Shown one piece after another: positions 18,256 to 26,673 of a stretch of 64,000 bases of DNA. The notes below the pieces were generated by a model. That model searched no databases, was not told where the DNA came from, and saw nothing but the letters and a program-made list of their open reading frames with translations. This DNA is from Laspinema sp. D2d. Its GTDB lineage: Bacteria > Cyanobacteriota > Cyanobacteriia > Cyanobacteriales > Laspinemataceae. The first letter of the stretch is position 1. Each line of letters starts with the position of its first letter. The stretch is from NCBI RefSeq assembly GCF_025370755.1, contig NZ_JAMXFC010000008.1:124001-188000 (forward strand), read 5' to 3'. A program made the translations under genes and the position numbers.

Positions 18256-19368
18256 TTGAATCAGCCAAAGCATGGGGGGAATTTAGCCTGGGCAGCAACT
18301 CTGGCAGGCTGTCCCCCTTCCTCTATCCTGGATTTCTCGGCCAGCATCAGTCCGTTGGGGCCACCCCCATCGGTGGATGCGGCGATTCTCAGCCACTTGG
18401 GCGAACTGCGAAACTACCCTGACCCCAGCTACTATTCCTTGCGATCGCAGTTGGGTCAGGTTTGCGGTCTTCCTCCAGAGTGGATCCTGCCCGGTAATGG
18501 GGCGGCAGAGTTGTTAACCTGGGCAGGATGGGAATTCTCCACCCTGCCTACTACGTTGCTGTTAACCCCCGCCTTTGGCGATTACCGTCGGTGTCTACAA
18601 ACCTTTGGCGCAACGGTGGTTGATTGTCCTCTATTGGGAGAGGAGGAAGGGGGATTCCTGGGGGTGGGTGAAGCTACGGCTAAAACCCCCTCGGGACTGG
18701 ACTGCCTCATTCCTAAATTGCAGCAGCAGAAAGCTCCTGGGGGGCTTTTACTGAATAATCCGCACAATCCTACGGGTCAACTGTTTTCAAAAACCGAAAT
18801 TCTGCCGTATCTGGAGCGTTTTGCCCTGGTGGTGGTAGATGAGGCTTTTATGGATTTTCTCCCCCCAGGGAACGAAGAAAGTTTGATAACGGTGATCCAG
18901 GATTATCCCAATTTAGTAATTCTGCGATCGCTGACGAAGTTTTACTCGATGCCTGGACTCCGCCTGGGTTATGCGATCGCCCATCCCGATCGCCTGCAAC
19001 GCTGGCAACAGTGGCGCGACCCTTGGCCGGTCAATATTCTCGCTGCGGCTGCCGGGGAAGCGGTGCTTCAGGATACGCCCTTTCAGGAACAAACTTGGGC
19101 CTGGTTGCCGACCGCGCGATCGCAACTTTTTGACGGATTAGCCAAAATCCCTGGATTGCAGCCCCTGCCTTCAGCGGCGAATTTCTTACTGGTGCGATCG
19201 CAGTATTCCTGTTCTCAACTGCAACGGGACCTACTCACCCGTTACCGCATCTTGATCCGGGACTGCCTGAGTTTTCCTGAACTCGGCGACGCCTATTTTC
19301 GGGTGGCCGTGCGTCTCCCAGAAGAAAACCAGCGCCTAATTGCCGCCTTAACCGATATTCTGTCTTAG
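18256..19368 (+). CDS. cobD: L-threonine-O-3-phosphate decarboxylase-like aminotransferase
   Basis: PLP-dependent fold-type I enzyme (370 residues) of the histidinol-phosphate aminotransferase family; the best fit is CobD/CobC, which makes the aminopropanol linker of the cobalamin nucleotide loop. The N-terminus HGGNLAWAATLAGCPPSSIL and DFSASISPLG are characteristic of this subgroup. The PLP lysine is Lys228 in SLTKFYSMPGLRLGYA. The start is TTG at 18256, 23 bases after hup; no good ribosome site is close, so expression may depend on hup read-through. A histidinol-phosphate aminotransferase is the alternative but lacks the HGGN start. cobH at 31264 is the only other cobalamin gene here. Confidence 0.85.
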   Translation: MNQPKHGGNLAWAATLAGCPPSSILDFSASISPLGPPPSVDAAILSHLGELRNYPDPSYYSLRSQLGQVCGLPPEWILPGNGAAELLTWAGWEFSTLPTTLLLTPAFGDYRRCLQTFGATVVDCPLLGEEEGGFLGVGEATAKTPSGLDCLIPKLQQQKAPGGLLLNNPHNPTGQLFSKTEILPYLERFALVVVDEAFMDFLPPGNEESLITVIQDYPNLVILRSLTKFYSMPGLRLGYAIAHPDRLQRWQQWRDPWPVNILAAAAGEAVLQDTPFQEQTWAWLPTARSQLFDGLAKIPGLQPLPSAANFLLVRSQYSCSQLQRDLLTRYRILIRDCLSFPELGDAYFRVAVRLPEENQRLIAALTDILS

Positions 19369-19386
19369 ATTGGGGAATCGAACACC

Positions 19387-20814
19387 GTGACCTTGGATTA
19401 CGATTTAGTGGTGATTGGCGGCACTCGCCCGGGAATAGAAGCGGCGATCGCTGCCGCCAAACTGCAAGCACGAGTGGCCCTAGTCCAACCGCCTCAACAG
19501 GCGGTGAATGCCCCTCCCTTCTATGAGGGGACAGGGGCTTTACAAACAGCGGAGTTATTTGATTCTCCTTCAATTCTCTGGGGTGCGCCCTTTCCCCAAG
19601 ACCTCCCGGAACTGGCCCACGCCCTAGAACACTCAACCCAGGCCCTTGCATCCCTGGGGGAGGAACGGTCCCCAGCGGTGCTCGCCTCTCAGGGCATTGA
19701 TGTGATTGCGGAGGCGGGAGAGTTTATTTCTATACCACAACTTGCATTAGATGTCAAGACTAGACGCCTAATTTCTCGCCATTATTTATTAGCCCCCAGT
19801 TTTCGGTCAGCGATTCCTGACATTCCCGGACTGGCAACCACGGGGTATCTCACCCGGGAAACCTTTCATCACTTCACCGAAGGAACCCTTCCGAATACGA
19901 TTGCCATTATTGGCAGCGACCCGAATGGGATTGAATTGGCACAAATCCTCGTTCGGTTAGGAATTGCAGTTACTCTGATCACTTCTGCACCCCAGATTTT
20001 GCCGAAAGAAGACCCAGAGGCGGCGCAACTGATTCAGGCACAACTCGAAGCAGATGGGATTTTGGTCCTGACGAATACCCCAGTTATCGCTGTTGAATCG
20101 AGTCCCGGGAAAAAGATTGTTCAGACTGAAACCCGGGCGATCGCCTGCGATGACATTTTTATTGCCTGTGGTTTCCAATCCAATATCCACGGATTAAACT
20201 TAGAAAGCGTGGGCGTGAAATTCTACCAGACCCCCCTGGGTCAAAGAGTGCAACTTAATGCTAAATTACAAACGACGAACCGGCAGATCTATGGCTGTGG
20301 GAACCTAGCAGGGGGCTATCCCCTCGTTAATGTAGCCCGACATGAAGCGGAAATCGCCGTAAAAAATGCCTTATTTTTCCCCCGTCATCAGGTGAATTAT
20401 TGGGGGATTCCCTGGGCCTTTCAGACCTATCCTGAAATTGCCCGAGTCGGACTTACTGAACCCCAAGCGAAACGTCGATATGATGATGTGGTTGTTTTGA
20501 GGCAATATTTTAAAGGCATTGCTGGGGGGCGATTACAGGAGGAAACAACGGGTTTTTGTAAAGTATTAGTGCGAGGAAATGGGGAGATTTTGGGCGCTCA
20601 TATTTTGGGACCTGGAGCATCGGAACTGATTCACAGTTTTGCTTTAGGAATGCAAAACAACTTGAAAGTTGAGGCGATCGCCACTTTACCCCATATTTGG
20701 CCCAGTCTGTCGGAGATTAATCAACAAACGGCCCAGCTCTGGCAGGAGGGACGGTTTAAGCAAAATACAGGGTGGCAGACCCTGCTTGACATTTGGTTTA
20801 ATTGGCGGCGATAA
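19387..20814 (+). CDS. Flavoprotein disulfide-reductase-family protein lacking redox cysteines
   Basis: Two-dinucleotide-domain FAD/NAD(P) oxidoreductase (475 residues) with the mercuric reductase/lipoamide dehydrogenase layout. The FAD motif is altered, VVIGGTRPGIEAA (8-20) instead of GxGxxG. The segment that should carry the CxxxxC redox pair (about 40-60) has no cysteine. The NAD motif IIGSDPNGIELA, the second FAD motif QIYGCGNLAGG and the C-terminal dimer domain with AHILGPGASELIH are present. GTG at 19387 follows cobD by 18 bases. It is probably not a disulfide reductase; an electron-transfer or other oxidase role is conceivable. Such proteins are known in cyanobacteria but their function is not. 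Confidence 0.75.
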   Translation: MTLDYDLVVIGGTRPGIEAAIAAAKLQARVALVQPPQQAVNAPPFYEGTGALQTAELFDSPSILWGAPFPQDLPELAHALEHSTQALASLGEERSPAVLASQGIDVIAEAGEFISIPQLALDVKTRRLISRHYLLAPSFRSAIPDIPGLATTGYLTRETFHHFTEGTLPNTIAIIGSDPNGIELAQILVRLGIAVTLITSAPQILPKEDPEAAQLIQAQLEADGILVLTNTPVIAVESSPGKKIVQTETRAIACDDIFIACGFQSNIHGLNLESVGVKFYQTPLGQRVQLNAKLQTTNRQIYGCGNLAGGYPLVNVARHEAEIAVKNALFFPRHQVNYWGIPWAFQTYPEIARVGLTEPQAKRRYDDVVVLRQYFKGIAGGRLQEETTGFCKVLVRGNGEILGAHILGPGASELIHSFALGMQNNLKVEAIATLPHIWPSLSEINQQTAQLWQEGRFKQNTGWQTLLDIWFNWRR

Positions 20815-20931
20815 TTCCCTGACGAAGGTATAAACCAATAGAAACCCGGGAATTATAGTGCGGAGTTTAGGGTGCGAGTTGACTGGATCTAATTTCTATT
20901 TCATCTCTCAAAAAGGGCGAAACGACTGTCT

Positions 20932-22806
20932 ATGAAAATTCTGGGAATTTCTGGTTACTATCACGATAGCGCAGCGGCGTTAGTGATTGAGGGCGATATT
21001 ATTGCGGCGGCACAGGAAGAAAGATTTTCGCGGAAAAAGCATGATGCTCGATTTCCTCAGAGTGCGATCGCCTATTGTCTTCGGGAGGCCAATCTCTCGC
21101 TCACGGAGTTAGACCAAATTATATTTTATGATAAACCGCTGGTTAAATTTGAGCGGCTTTTAGAAACTTATTTGTCTTATGCACCGAATGGGTTTCGTTC
21201 CTTTATTGCAGCGATGCCCGTTTGGTTAAAGGAAAAGCTTTATTTAAAAACTATTTTAAAACAAGAATTGGCTAAATTGGCAGGCTGCAAAACCTCCCAA
21301 TTACCTCAACTTTTATTTACCGAACATCACCAAGCTCATGCGGCGAGTGCCTTTTTTCCCAGTCCGTTTCAACGGGCGGCAGTGATGTGTTTGGATGGCG
21401 TGGGAGAATGGGCGACAACTTCGGTTTGGTTGGGGGATGGCAATCAACTGATTCCCCAATGGGAAATCGATTTTCCTCATTCTTTAGGATTGCTCTATTC
21501 AGCGTTTACTTACTACACCGGATTTAAAGTGAATTCTGGGGAGTACAAATTGATGGGGTTAGCGCCTTATGGCGAACCCAAATATATTGATAAAATCCTG
21601 AATCATTTACTGGATTTAAGGGATGATGGCACCTTCCGCTTAAACATGGATTATTTCAACTATGCGACGGGTTTAACCATGACTAATCGCAAGTTTGATG
21701 AGTTATTTGGAGGACCGCCCCGCCGTGCAGAAAGCAAGCTAACTCAGAAAGAAATGGATATCGCGAGTTCGATTCAATATGTCACGGAAGAGGTGGTATT
21801 GCGTCTGGCGAAAACAGTTCATAAAGAGTTAGATGCTGATTATTTGTGTTTGGCAGGCGGGGTGGCGTTAAATTGCGTTGCTAATGGGAGACTGTTGCGG
21901 GAAAGCGCCTTTAAAGGGATTTGGATTCAACCCGCAGCAGGAGACGCAGGCGGAGCGTTAGGGGCCGCGTTGGCAGGTTGGTATCAGTATGGTGAACAAC
22001 CTCGGGTAGTGAATTCGGAGAGGGAAGACTCGCCTAAGTCGAATTTAACCGTGGGCGATCGCATGAAAGGCTCTTATTTAGGGCCGAAGTTTGGAGATGA
22101 GGAAATCCGGTCTTATTTGGATACCGTTCAGGCAAAATATTATCGGTTAGATGATGCGGAATTGTTGCCTCGGTTAGGGGAAATTTTAGCCGATGAAAAT
22201 GTGGTGGGATGGTTCCAAGGACGGATGGAATTTGGTCCAAGGGCGTTAGGTGGGCGATCGATTATTGGCGACCCCCGCAGTGCAAAAATGCAGTCTGTGA
22301 TGAACCTAAAAATTAAATATCGGGAGTCATTTCGACCCTTTGCCCCTTCCGTATTAAGCGATCGCGTTTCGGATTACTTTGAAATAGATTCGGCGAGTCC
22401 TTATATGCTGTTGGTGGCGGAGGTAAAAGAGGGGTTACGGATTCCCATGACAGCGGAACAGGAGTTATTATTTGGAATTGAGAAACTGAATGTGCCGCGA
22501 TCGCAAATTCCAGCGGTGACTCATGTGGATTATTCCGCCCGGATCCAAACAGTGCATCCCGAAACCAATCCTCGGTACTATGAATTAATCCGTCAATTTG
22601 AAGCAAAAACCGGCTGTGGGGTATTGGTGAATACGTCCTTTAATGTGCGCGGTGAGCCGATTGTTTGTACTCCTGAAGATGCCTATCGCTGTTTTATGCG
22701 CACCGAGATGGATTATTTGGTGATTGAGAATTTCTTGTTACCGAAAACTGAGCAGATTCCTTGGAAAAAGGATGAGTCTTGGAAACAAGAATTTGAATTA
22801 GATTAG
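20932..22806 (+). CDS. Carbamoyltransferase, NodU/CmcH/SxtI family
   Basis: Enzyme of 624 residues that transfers a carbamoyl group from carbamoyl phosphate via a carbamoyl-adenylate to a hydroxyl of a sugar or small molecule. The N-terminal Kae1-like domain shows GYYHDSAAAL (9-18), QEERFSRKKHD (28-38), the metal-binding HHQAHAASAF (His132, His133, His136) and the GGVALNCVANGRL loop. The C-terminal YrdC-like domain has FGPRALGGRSIIGDPR and VNTSFNVRGEPIV. Length and motifs are complete. It heads a cassette with SxtJ-like, SxtK-like and SGNH proteins, the order sxtI-sxtJ-sxtK known from saxitoxin loci, but no other saxitoxin gene is present. A glycan or lipid acceptor is more likely; acceptor unknown. 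Confidence 0.92.
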   Translation: MKILGISGYYHDSAAALVIEGDIIAAAQEERFSRKKHDARFPQSAIAYCLREANLSLTELDQIIFYDKPLVKFERLLETYLSYAPNGFRSFIAAMPVWLKEKLYLKTILKQELAKLAGCKTSQLPQLLFTEHHQAHAASAFFPSPFQRAAVMCLDGVGEWATTSVWLGDGNQLIPQWEIDFPHSLGLLYSAFTYYTGFKVNSGEYKLMGLAPYGEPKYIDKILNHLLDLRDDGTFRLNMDYFNYATGLTMTNRKFDELFGGPPRRAESKLTQKEMDIASSIQYVTEEVVLRLAKTVHKELDADYLCLAGGVALNCVANGRLLRESAFKGIWIQPAAGDAGGALGAALAGWYQYGEQPRVVNSEREDSPKSNLTVGDRMKGSYLGPKFGDEEIRSYLDTVQAKYYRLDDAELLPRLGEILADENVVGWFQGRMEFGPRALGGRSIIGDPRSAKMQSVMNLKIKYRESFRPFAPSVLSDRVSDYFEIDSASPYMLLVAEVKEGLRIPMTAEQELLFGIEKLNVPRSQIPAVTHVDYSARIQTVHPETNPRYYELIRQFEAKTGCGVLVNTSFNVRGEPIVCTPEDAYRCFMRTEMDYLVIENFLLPKTEQIPWKKDESWKQEFELD

Positions 22807-22815
22807 GGGGGAATT

Positions 22816-22868
22816 AGCCCGCACTCTTAAGGGTAGGGCTATACAGACAAAGCCTGCCTGCGCGGGCT
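22816..22868 (+). other. Inverted repeat between carbamoyltransferase and SxtJ-like gene
   Basis: Arms AGCCCGC (22816-22822) and GCGGGCT (22862-22868) enclose 39 bases. There is no U-tract, so it may be an mRNA-stability or processing element within the operon. Short and possibly chance. Confidence 0.3.
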
Positions 22869-22897
22869 GATTTTGAGAACAAGCTCTTTTATTGTTG

Positions 22898-23326
22898 ATG
22901 GCTGATGCCTTGGTTATGACTCATACGATTCCGAAGCTGGATAAGAAAGGATTGCGTGAATTTGGACTGGTTACAGGAGCAATTTTTGTCGGATTGTTCG
23001 GGTTATTGATTCCCTGGATTCGCGATCATTCTCTACCAATTTGGCCTTGGATTGTGGCGGGAGTGTTGTGGGTTTGGGCATTAATTGCTCCGAAAACGTT
23101 AGAACCTGTTTATCACGGTTGGATGAAAATTGGACTGGTTCTCGGGGCGATTAATAGCCGAATTATTTTAGGGATTATTTTCTATTTGTTGTTGATGCCA
23201 ATGGGATTAGTCATGCGGGGAGTGTTTAAAAAAGACCCGATGGCACGCCAGTTGGATGCGAAGCTAGAAAGTTATCGAGTTTCTAGCACTCTGAGAAATC
23301 GAGAAAGTATGGAGAAGCCGTTTTAA
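22898..23326 (+). CDS. SxtJ-family membrane protein
   Basis: Small membrane protein (142 residues) with four hydrophobic segments at about 20-42, 46-64, 76-92 and 92-112, interrupted by short basic loops. The pattern KKGLREFGLVTGAIF, then AGVLWVWALIAPKTLEPVYHGWMKIG and LMPMGLVMR, fits the SxtJ family as I recall it. That family has no assigned activity and is found next to NodU-type carbamoyltransferases. ATG at 22898 is used; ATG at 22916 is a plausible later start and neither has a clear ribosome site. The stop overlaps the ATG of the next gene by one base, so the two are translationally coupled. Confidence 0.75.
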   Translation: MADALVMTHTIPKLDKKGLREFGLVTGAIFVGLFGLLIPWIRDHSLPIWPWIVAGVLWVWALIAPKTLEPVYHGWMKIGLVLGAINSRIILGIIFYLLLMPMGLVMRGVFKKDPMARQLDAKLESYRVSSTLRNRESMEKPF

Positions 23327-23490
23327 TGTTGGAAGCAACTTGGGATTTTATCAAGGATTTATGGGGATTTTTAAGGGAGCGTAAAAAATACTGGTTGGCT
23401 CCTTTAATTATTACCTTGGTGTTACTGGGTGCGGTGATTGTATTAACTCAGGCATCCGCGATCGCCCCGTTTATTTATACGTTATTTTAA
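23326..23490 (+). CDS. SxtK-like / DUF5989 54-residue membrane peptide
   Basis: A 54-residue product beginning MLEATWDFIKDLWGFLRERK. It has an amphipathic, basic N-terminal half, one membrane span (about 24-41) and an end reading PFIYTLF. This matches the DUF5989/SxtK pattern of a kinked WxFL..RKKYWL motif before a single span. Its ATG shares its first base with the stop of the SxtJ-like gene. Its size and position beside an SxtJ-like gene make it a real gene despite being very short. It probably forms part of a membrane complex with the SxtJ-like protein; that is inference. Confidence 0.75.
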   Translation: MLEATWDFIKDLWGFLRERKKYWLAPLIITLVLLGAVIVLTQASAIAPFIYTLF

Positions 23491-23573
23491 CGGTTCTTTT
23501 TCGGGGATTGGGAGCATTTTGCTTCCAATTCCGTGAATATTTATCCTATTTAATACAAGGGTCTTATAAGTTT

Positions 23574-24944
23574 ATGAAACGATTGTCTGCATTGCAAAAA
23601 AAAATCCCTGAAATTGTTAAAATTGCTCTAATTAATTTGGTATTTTTGGCAATTTTTATTGAGTTAGGGGCGGCGGCTTTATATTGGAGTAAATATAAAC
23701 AACTGTTTTATACCCGTAACGAGAACCAAACGAATGAGGCGATCGCCCAATTGGGATTACCCCTGAGTCAAACGGCAACCGATGAAACGGTTCTCGAAAG
23801 ACTACACCCCTTTTTTGGATATGTTCTCAAACCCAACCTCCCTTTAAATTTAGAGTTTTCTACCCGAGTTTTCACCGTTAATAATTTGGGATTTCCTGCG
23901 GATTATGATTATCCTTTTATCCGGCAAAATCCCAATCAAGTGATTATCGGTGTCTTTGGGGGTTCGGTTGCGAGTAATTTTTCGATGTATGAAATCGAAA
24001 ATCAAGTGCTTGCCAAAACCTTGAAAGAGAAAATACCCGAGTTAGCTAATAAAGAAATTATTATTCTGCCTTTTGCCTTGGGAGGGTATAAGCAACCCCA
24101 ACAGTTACTTATTTTAAATTATATCTTGTCTTTGGGGCAAGAGTTTGATTTTGTCATTAATATTGATGGATTTAATGAAGTTGCGCTTTCTAATCTGAAT
24201 TACCAGGAAAATATTGCGCTTTCCATGCCGAGTGTTCAGCATTTGTTGCCCTTGCGGGATGTTGCCAGTAATAATTTAGGGGTTGATGAATTGAGTGCGA
24301 TCGCCAAAATTATCGAAAATCGGGAACAGTTACAAGAAAAACAAGAAACCTTACAACAAAGCAAGTTAGCTTCTACTTATTTATTCCGCATGGTTTCCAC
24401 CCAGGCAGCGGCAAAGAACTATCAAGAAAACTTGATGGAATTTGAGAAAATCAGAGGGCAAAAACAACAAAATCCCGCCCAAGATTTTATCCTCCGCATT
24501 GAAAATGCCCGGGAAGCGGTGGATGTAGATACAGCATTTAGCCGGATGGCAGAGTTATGGGGAAATTCATCGCGGTTGATGAAGGAATCTTTGGAGAAGC
24601 AAAATAGTCTGTATTTCCATTTTATCCAACCCAATCAGTATTATCCCACCGGGCGATCGTTTAGTGAGGAGGAGCGAAAGTTAGCCATTATTGATAATCA
24701 TCCCTATGAACTTGGGGTGCAGAAGGGCTATCCGATGTTGTTTCAAACCCTAGAACAGTTAAAAACAGAAAATATCCCTGTTTTTAACGCCACCCAAATT
24801 TTTGATAATGTAAATGACATAGTTTATATTGATAGTTGCTGTCATTACAATAAAGCCGGAAATCAAGTCTTTGCCACTTATATTGCCGATTCAATTGTGG
24901 GTTTTATCAATCAAAATGCTGACGTCAAAAAACGCTGGGAATAA
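23574..24944 (+). CDS. Membrane-anchored SGNH/GDSL-hydrolase-like protein
   Basis: Protein of 456 residues with one N-terminal membrane anchor (about 14-38) and a large domain outside. Three SGNH landmarks are seen: the block I strand IIGVFGGSVASNF (Ser131 as nucleophile), the block III-like NIDGFNE (Asn201) and the C-terminal block V-like Asp420-x3-His424 in IDSCCHYNKAGNQ. A helical, Gln/Lys-rich insert at about 225-300 separates them. ATG at 23574 is chosen because it starts right before the basic/hydrophobic anchor. It lies 83 bases after the SxtK-like gene. Expected action is acyl-ester hydrolysis or transfer on an envelope glycan, perhaps the same acceptor that is carbamoylated. Confidence 0.75.
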   Translation: MKRLSALQKKIPEIVKIALINLVFLAIFIELGAAALYWSKYKQLFYTRNENQTNEAIAQLGLPLSQTATDETVLERLHPFFGYVLKPNLPLNLEFSTRVFTVNNLGFPADYDYPFIRQNPNQVIIGVFGGSVASNFSMYEIENQVLAKTLKEKIPELANKEIIILPFALGGYKQPQQLLILNYILSLGQEFDFVINIDGFNEVALSNLNYQENIALSMPSVQHLLPLRDVASNNLGVDELSAIAKIIENREQLQEKQETLQQSKLASTYLFRMVSTQAAAKNYQENLMEFEKIRGQKQQNPAQDFILRIENAREAVDVDTAFSRMAELWGNSSRLMKESLEKQNSLYFHFIQPNQYYPTGRSFSEEERKLAIIDNHPYELGVQKGYPMLFQTLEQLKTENIPVFNATQIFDNVNDIVYIDSCCHYNKAGNQVFATYIADSIVGFINQNADVKKRWE

Positions 24945-24999
24945 TTTTTTTATCCAGAGTAGTATCTAACCTAGATTAGAATTTTAATCCCGAAAAAAT

Positions 25000-25053
25000 G
25001 GAGTATCTCGCTCCCAATTGTTTACCTACGGATAATCAGGAGCAAGATACTCC
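25000..25053. terminator. Long hairpin between convergent operons
   Basis: Arms GGAGTATCTCGCTCC (25000-25014) and GGAGCAAGATACTCC (25039-25053) pair at 14 of 15 positions with a 24-base loop. The forward side is followed by CTTCTTT. The position 55 bases after the SGNH gene and about 50 bases from the opposing gene suits a bidirectional terminator. Confidence 0.6.
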
Positions 25054-25104
25054 CTTCTTTACTACCCATCAATTTTAGCTAGAAAAAGAACGTTGAAAAG
25101 TCTC

Positions 25105-26400
25105 CTAGACCGGCATTACCAATATTTTATCAACACGATTACCATCCATATCCATGACTTCAAAGCGAAATCCTGCCCATTCAAAATGGTCAGCCGCCAT
25201 TGGAATTCGTCCCAGATGGGTAATTACAAACCCGCCCAAGGTGTGATAGTTCCCTTGTTGTTCTCCGGGTAACTCTTGCAAATTAAAAACTTCCCGGAAT
25301 TTTTCAATAGAGACCATACCATCTAATAGCCAGGACCCATCCTCACGCTGGACAATTTGCAAGTCATCGGGTTGATTCATGGAGGGCAAATCTCCGACGA
25401 TCGCCTCTAAAATATCATTCAACGTCACCAATCCCTGAAGCACGCCATATTCATCGACGGCTAAGGCAATATGAGTACCAGTTTGCTTGAATAATTCTAA
25501 GACTTTGAGGGCTTTGGTATGTTCAGGCACGAACAAAGGCTGACGCAAAGCAGCGGTGAGGTCGATGGGTTGGGAGAGCAGAGAACGGGCCAATAAATCA
25601 TTAATTTGAATCACACCTAAAACATTATCTAACACATTTTGACAGACGGGAAAGCGGGTGTGGGTACTGTTAATAATTTTATGGCGGTTCTCTTCTATAG
25701 AATCATCTAAATTCAGCCAAATGACATCGGGTCGAGGAGTCATTAGAGAACTGACGCGCCGTTCATCTAAGCGAAAAACTCGCTCGACCATTGCCTGTTC
25801 TTCTTGCTCAAAAGTCCCCGCTTCAGTTCCTTGTTCCAGTAAAATTTTAATTTCTTCTTCGATGACTTGGGGTTCGTTAGACGGTTGAGTTCTCAATATT
25901 CTTAATACCAAATCCGTTGAAGCACTCAACAAATGAACCACCGGGGAACCAATGCGCCCCAGCAATCGCATAGGAATTGCAATCCGAGTGGCAATTCGTT
26001 CGGGATTGTTTAAGGCGAGGCGTTTGGGGACCAGTTCCCCGAGAATCAGAGAAAGGTAAGTAATGCTAACCACCACAATCAACAGTGCAATGGCCCCTTT
26101 ATAAGGCACGACTACTGGAAGACGATCCAACTGAACGACCACTTTTTCGGCAATGGTGGCACCGCCAAAGGCCCCAGCAAAGATTCCCACTAAAGTAATT
26201 CCAATTTGTACCGTTGAGAGGAAGCGATTAGGGGAATTTGCCAATTCTAAGGCAACTCTGGCCTTAAGGTCCCCTTGATTAGCCCATTGTTGTAGTCGGG
26301 CCTTCCTTGCCGAAACTAGAGCAATTTCGGACATGGCAAATATCCCATTAATGAGAATCAGGAGTAGAATGATCAGAATTTCCAGGGAAAAAGAATTCAT
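25105..26400 (-). CDS. CNNM/HlyC-CorC family transporter protein with CBS domains
   Basis: Inner-membrane protein (431 residues) of the hemolysin C/CorC/CNNM family, linked to magnesium or other divalent cation efflux. A DUF21 transmembrane domain (about 1-190) carries the signature GIFAMSEIALVSARKARLQQWA. It is followed by a CBS pair (about 205-335, with SSLMTPRPDVIWLN) and a C-terminal CorC_HlyC domain (about 345-430, ending with GFRFEVMDMDGNRVDKILV). Monocistronic on the minus strand, divergent from mfd. Not a toxin despite the historic name. Confidence 0.92.
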   Translation of the reverse strand: MNSFSLEILIILLLILINGIFAMSEIALVSARKARLQQWANQGDLKARVALELANSPNRFLSTVQIGITLVGIFAGAFGGATIAEKVVVQLDRLPVVVPYKGAIALLIVVVSITYLSLILGELVPKRLALNNPERIATRIAIPMRLLGRIGSPVVHLLSASTDLVLRILRTQPSNEPQVIEEEIKILLEQGTEAGTFEQEEQAMVERVFRLDERRVSSLMTPRPDVIWLNLDDSIEENRHKIINSTHTRFPVCQNVLDNVLGVIQINDLLARSLLSQPIDLTAALRQPLFVPEHTKALKVLELFKQTGTHIALAVDEYGVLQGLVTLNDILEAIVGDLPSMNQPDDLQIVQREDGSWLLDGMVSIEKFREVFNLQELPGEQQGNYHTLGGFVITHLGRIPMAADHFEWAGFRFEVMDMDGNRVDKILVMPV

Positions 26401-26673
26401 GTTGTGTGGAATTTGCCTTGGGATTCGGCGAATGTGGCGATCGCCCCTTAATTATAGGAGTGCGATCGCCACCGTGGACAGATGCAGTTAGTGCCAGATT
26501 CTAGCTAAGTTAACATTTCTCGGCAATAGCCGAATCATCCCCACCTAGAAATTGTGTTCCTAACGTTCCTCGTCCGAGGTGATCCGCACAGTTAGTCCCT
26601 AGGCTTCTAAAATAAATAGAGGAAAAGATCCGGGGATTTTTTTCAACCTACGCTCTCGCATTTGTGACAAGTC

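Noticed and set aside
19235..19651. A 138-codon minus-strand frame spanning the cobD-oxidoreductase junction
   Set aside because: It overlaps two well-supported plus-strand genes and has no recognisable features.
20932..24944. Saxitoxin biosynthesis locus
   Set aside because: Only sxtI-, sxtJ- and sxtK-like genes are present. The polyketide-like sxtA and the other tailoring genes are absent, and this trio occurs widely outside saxitoxin producers.
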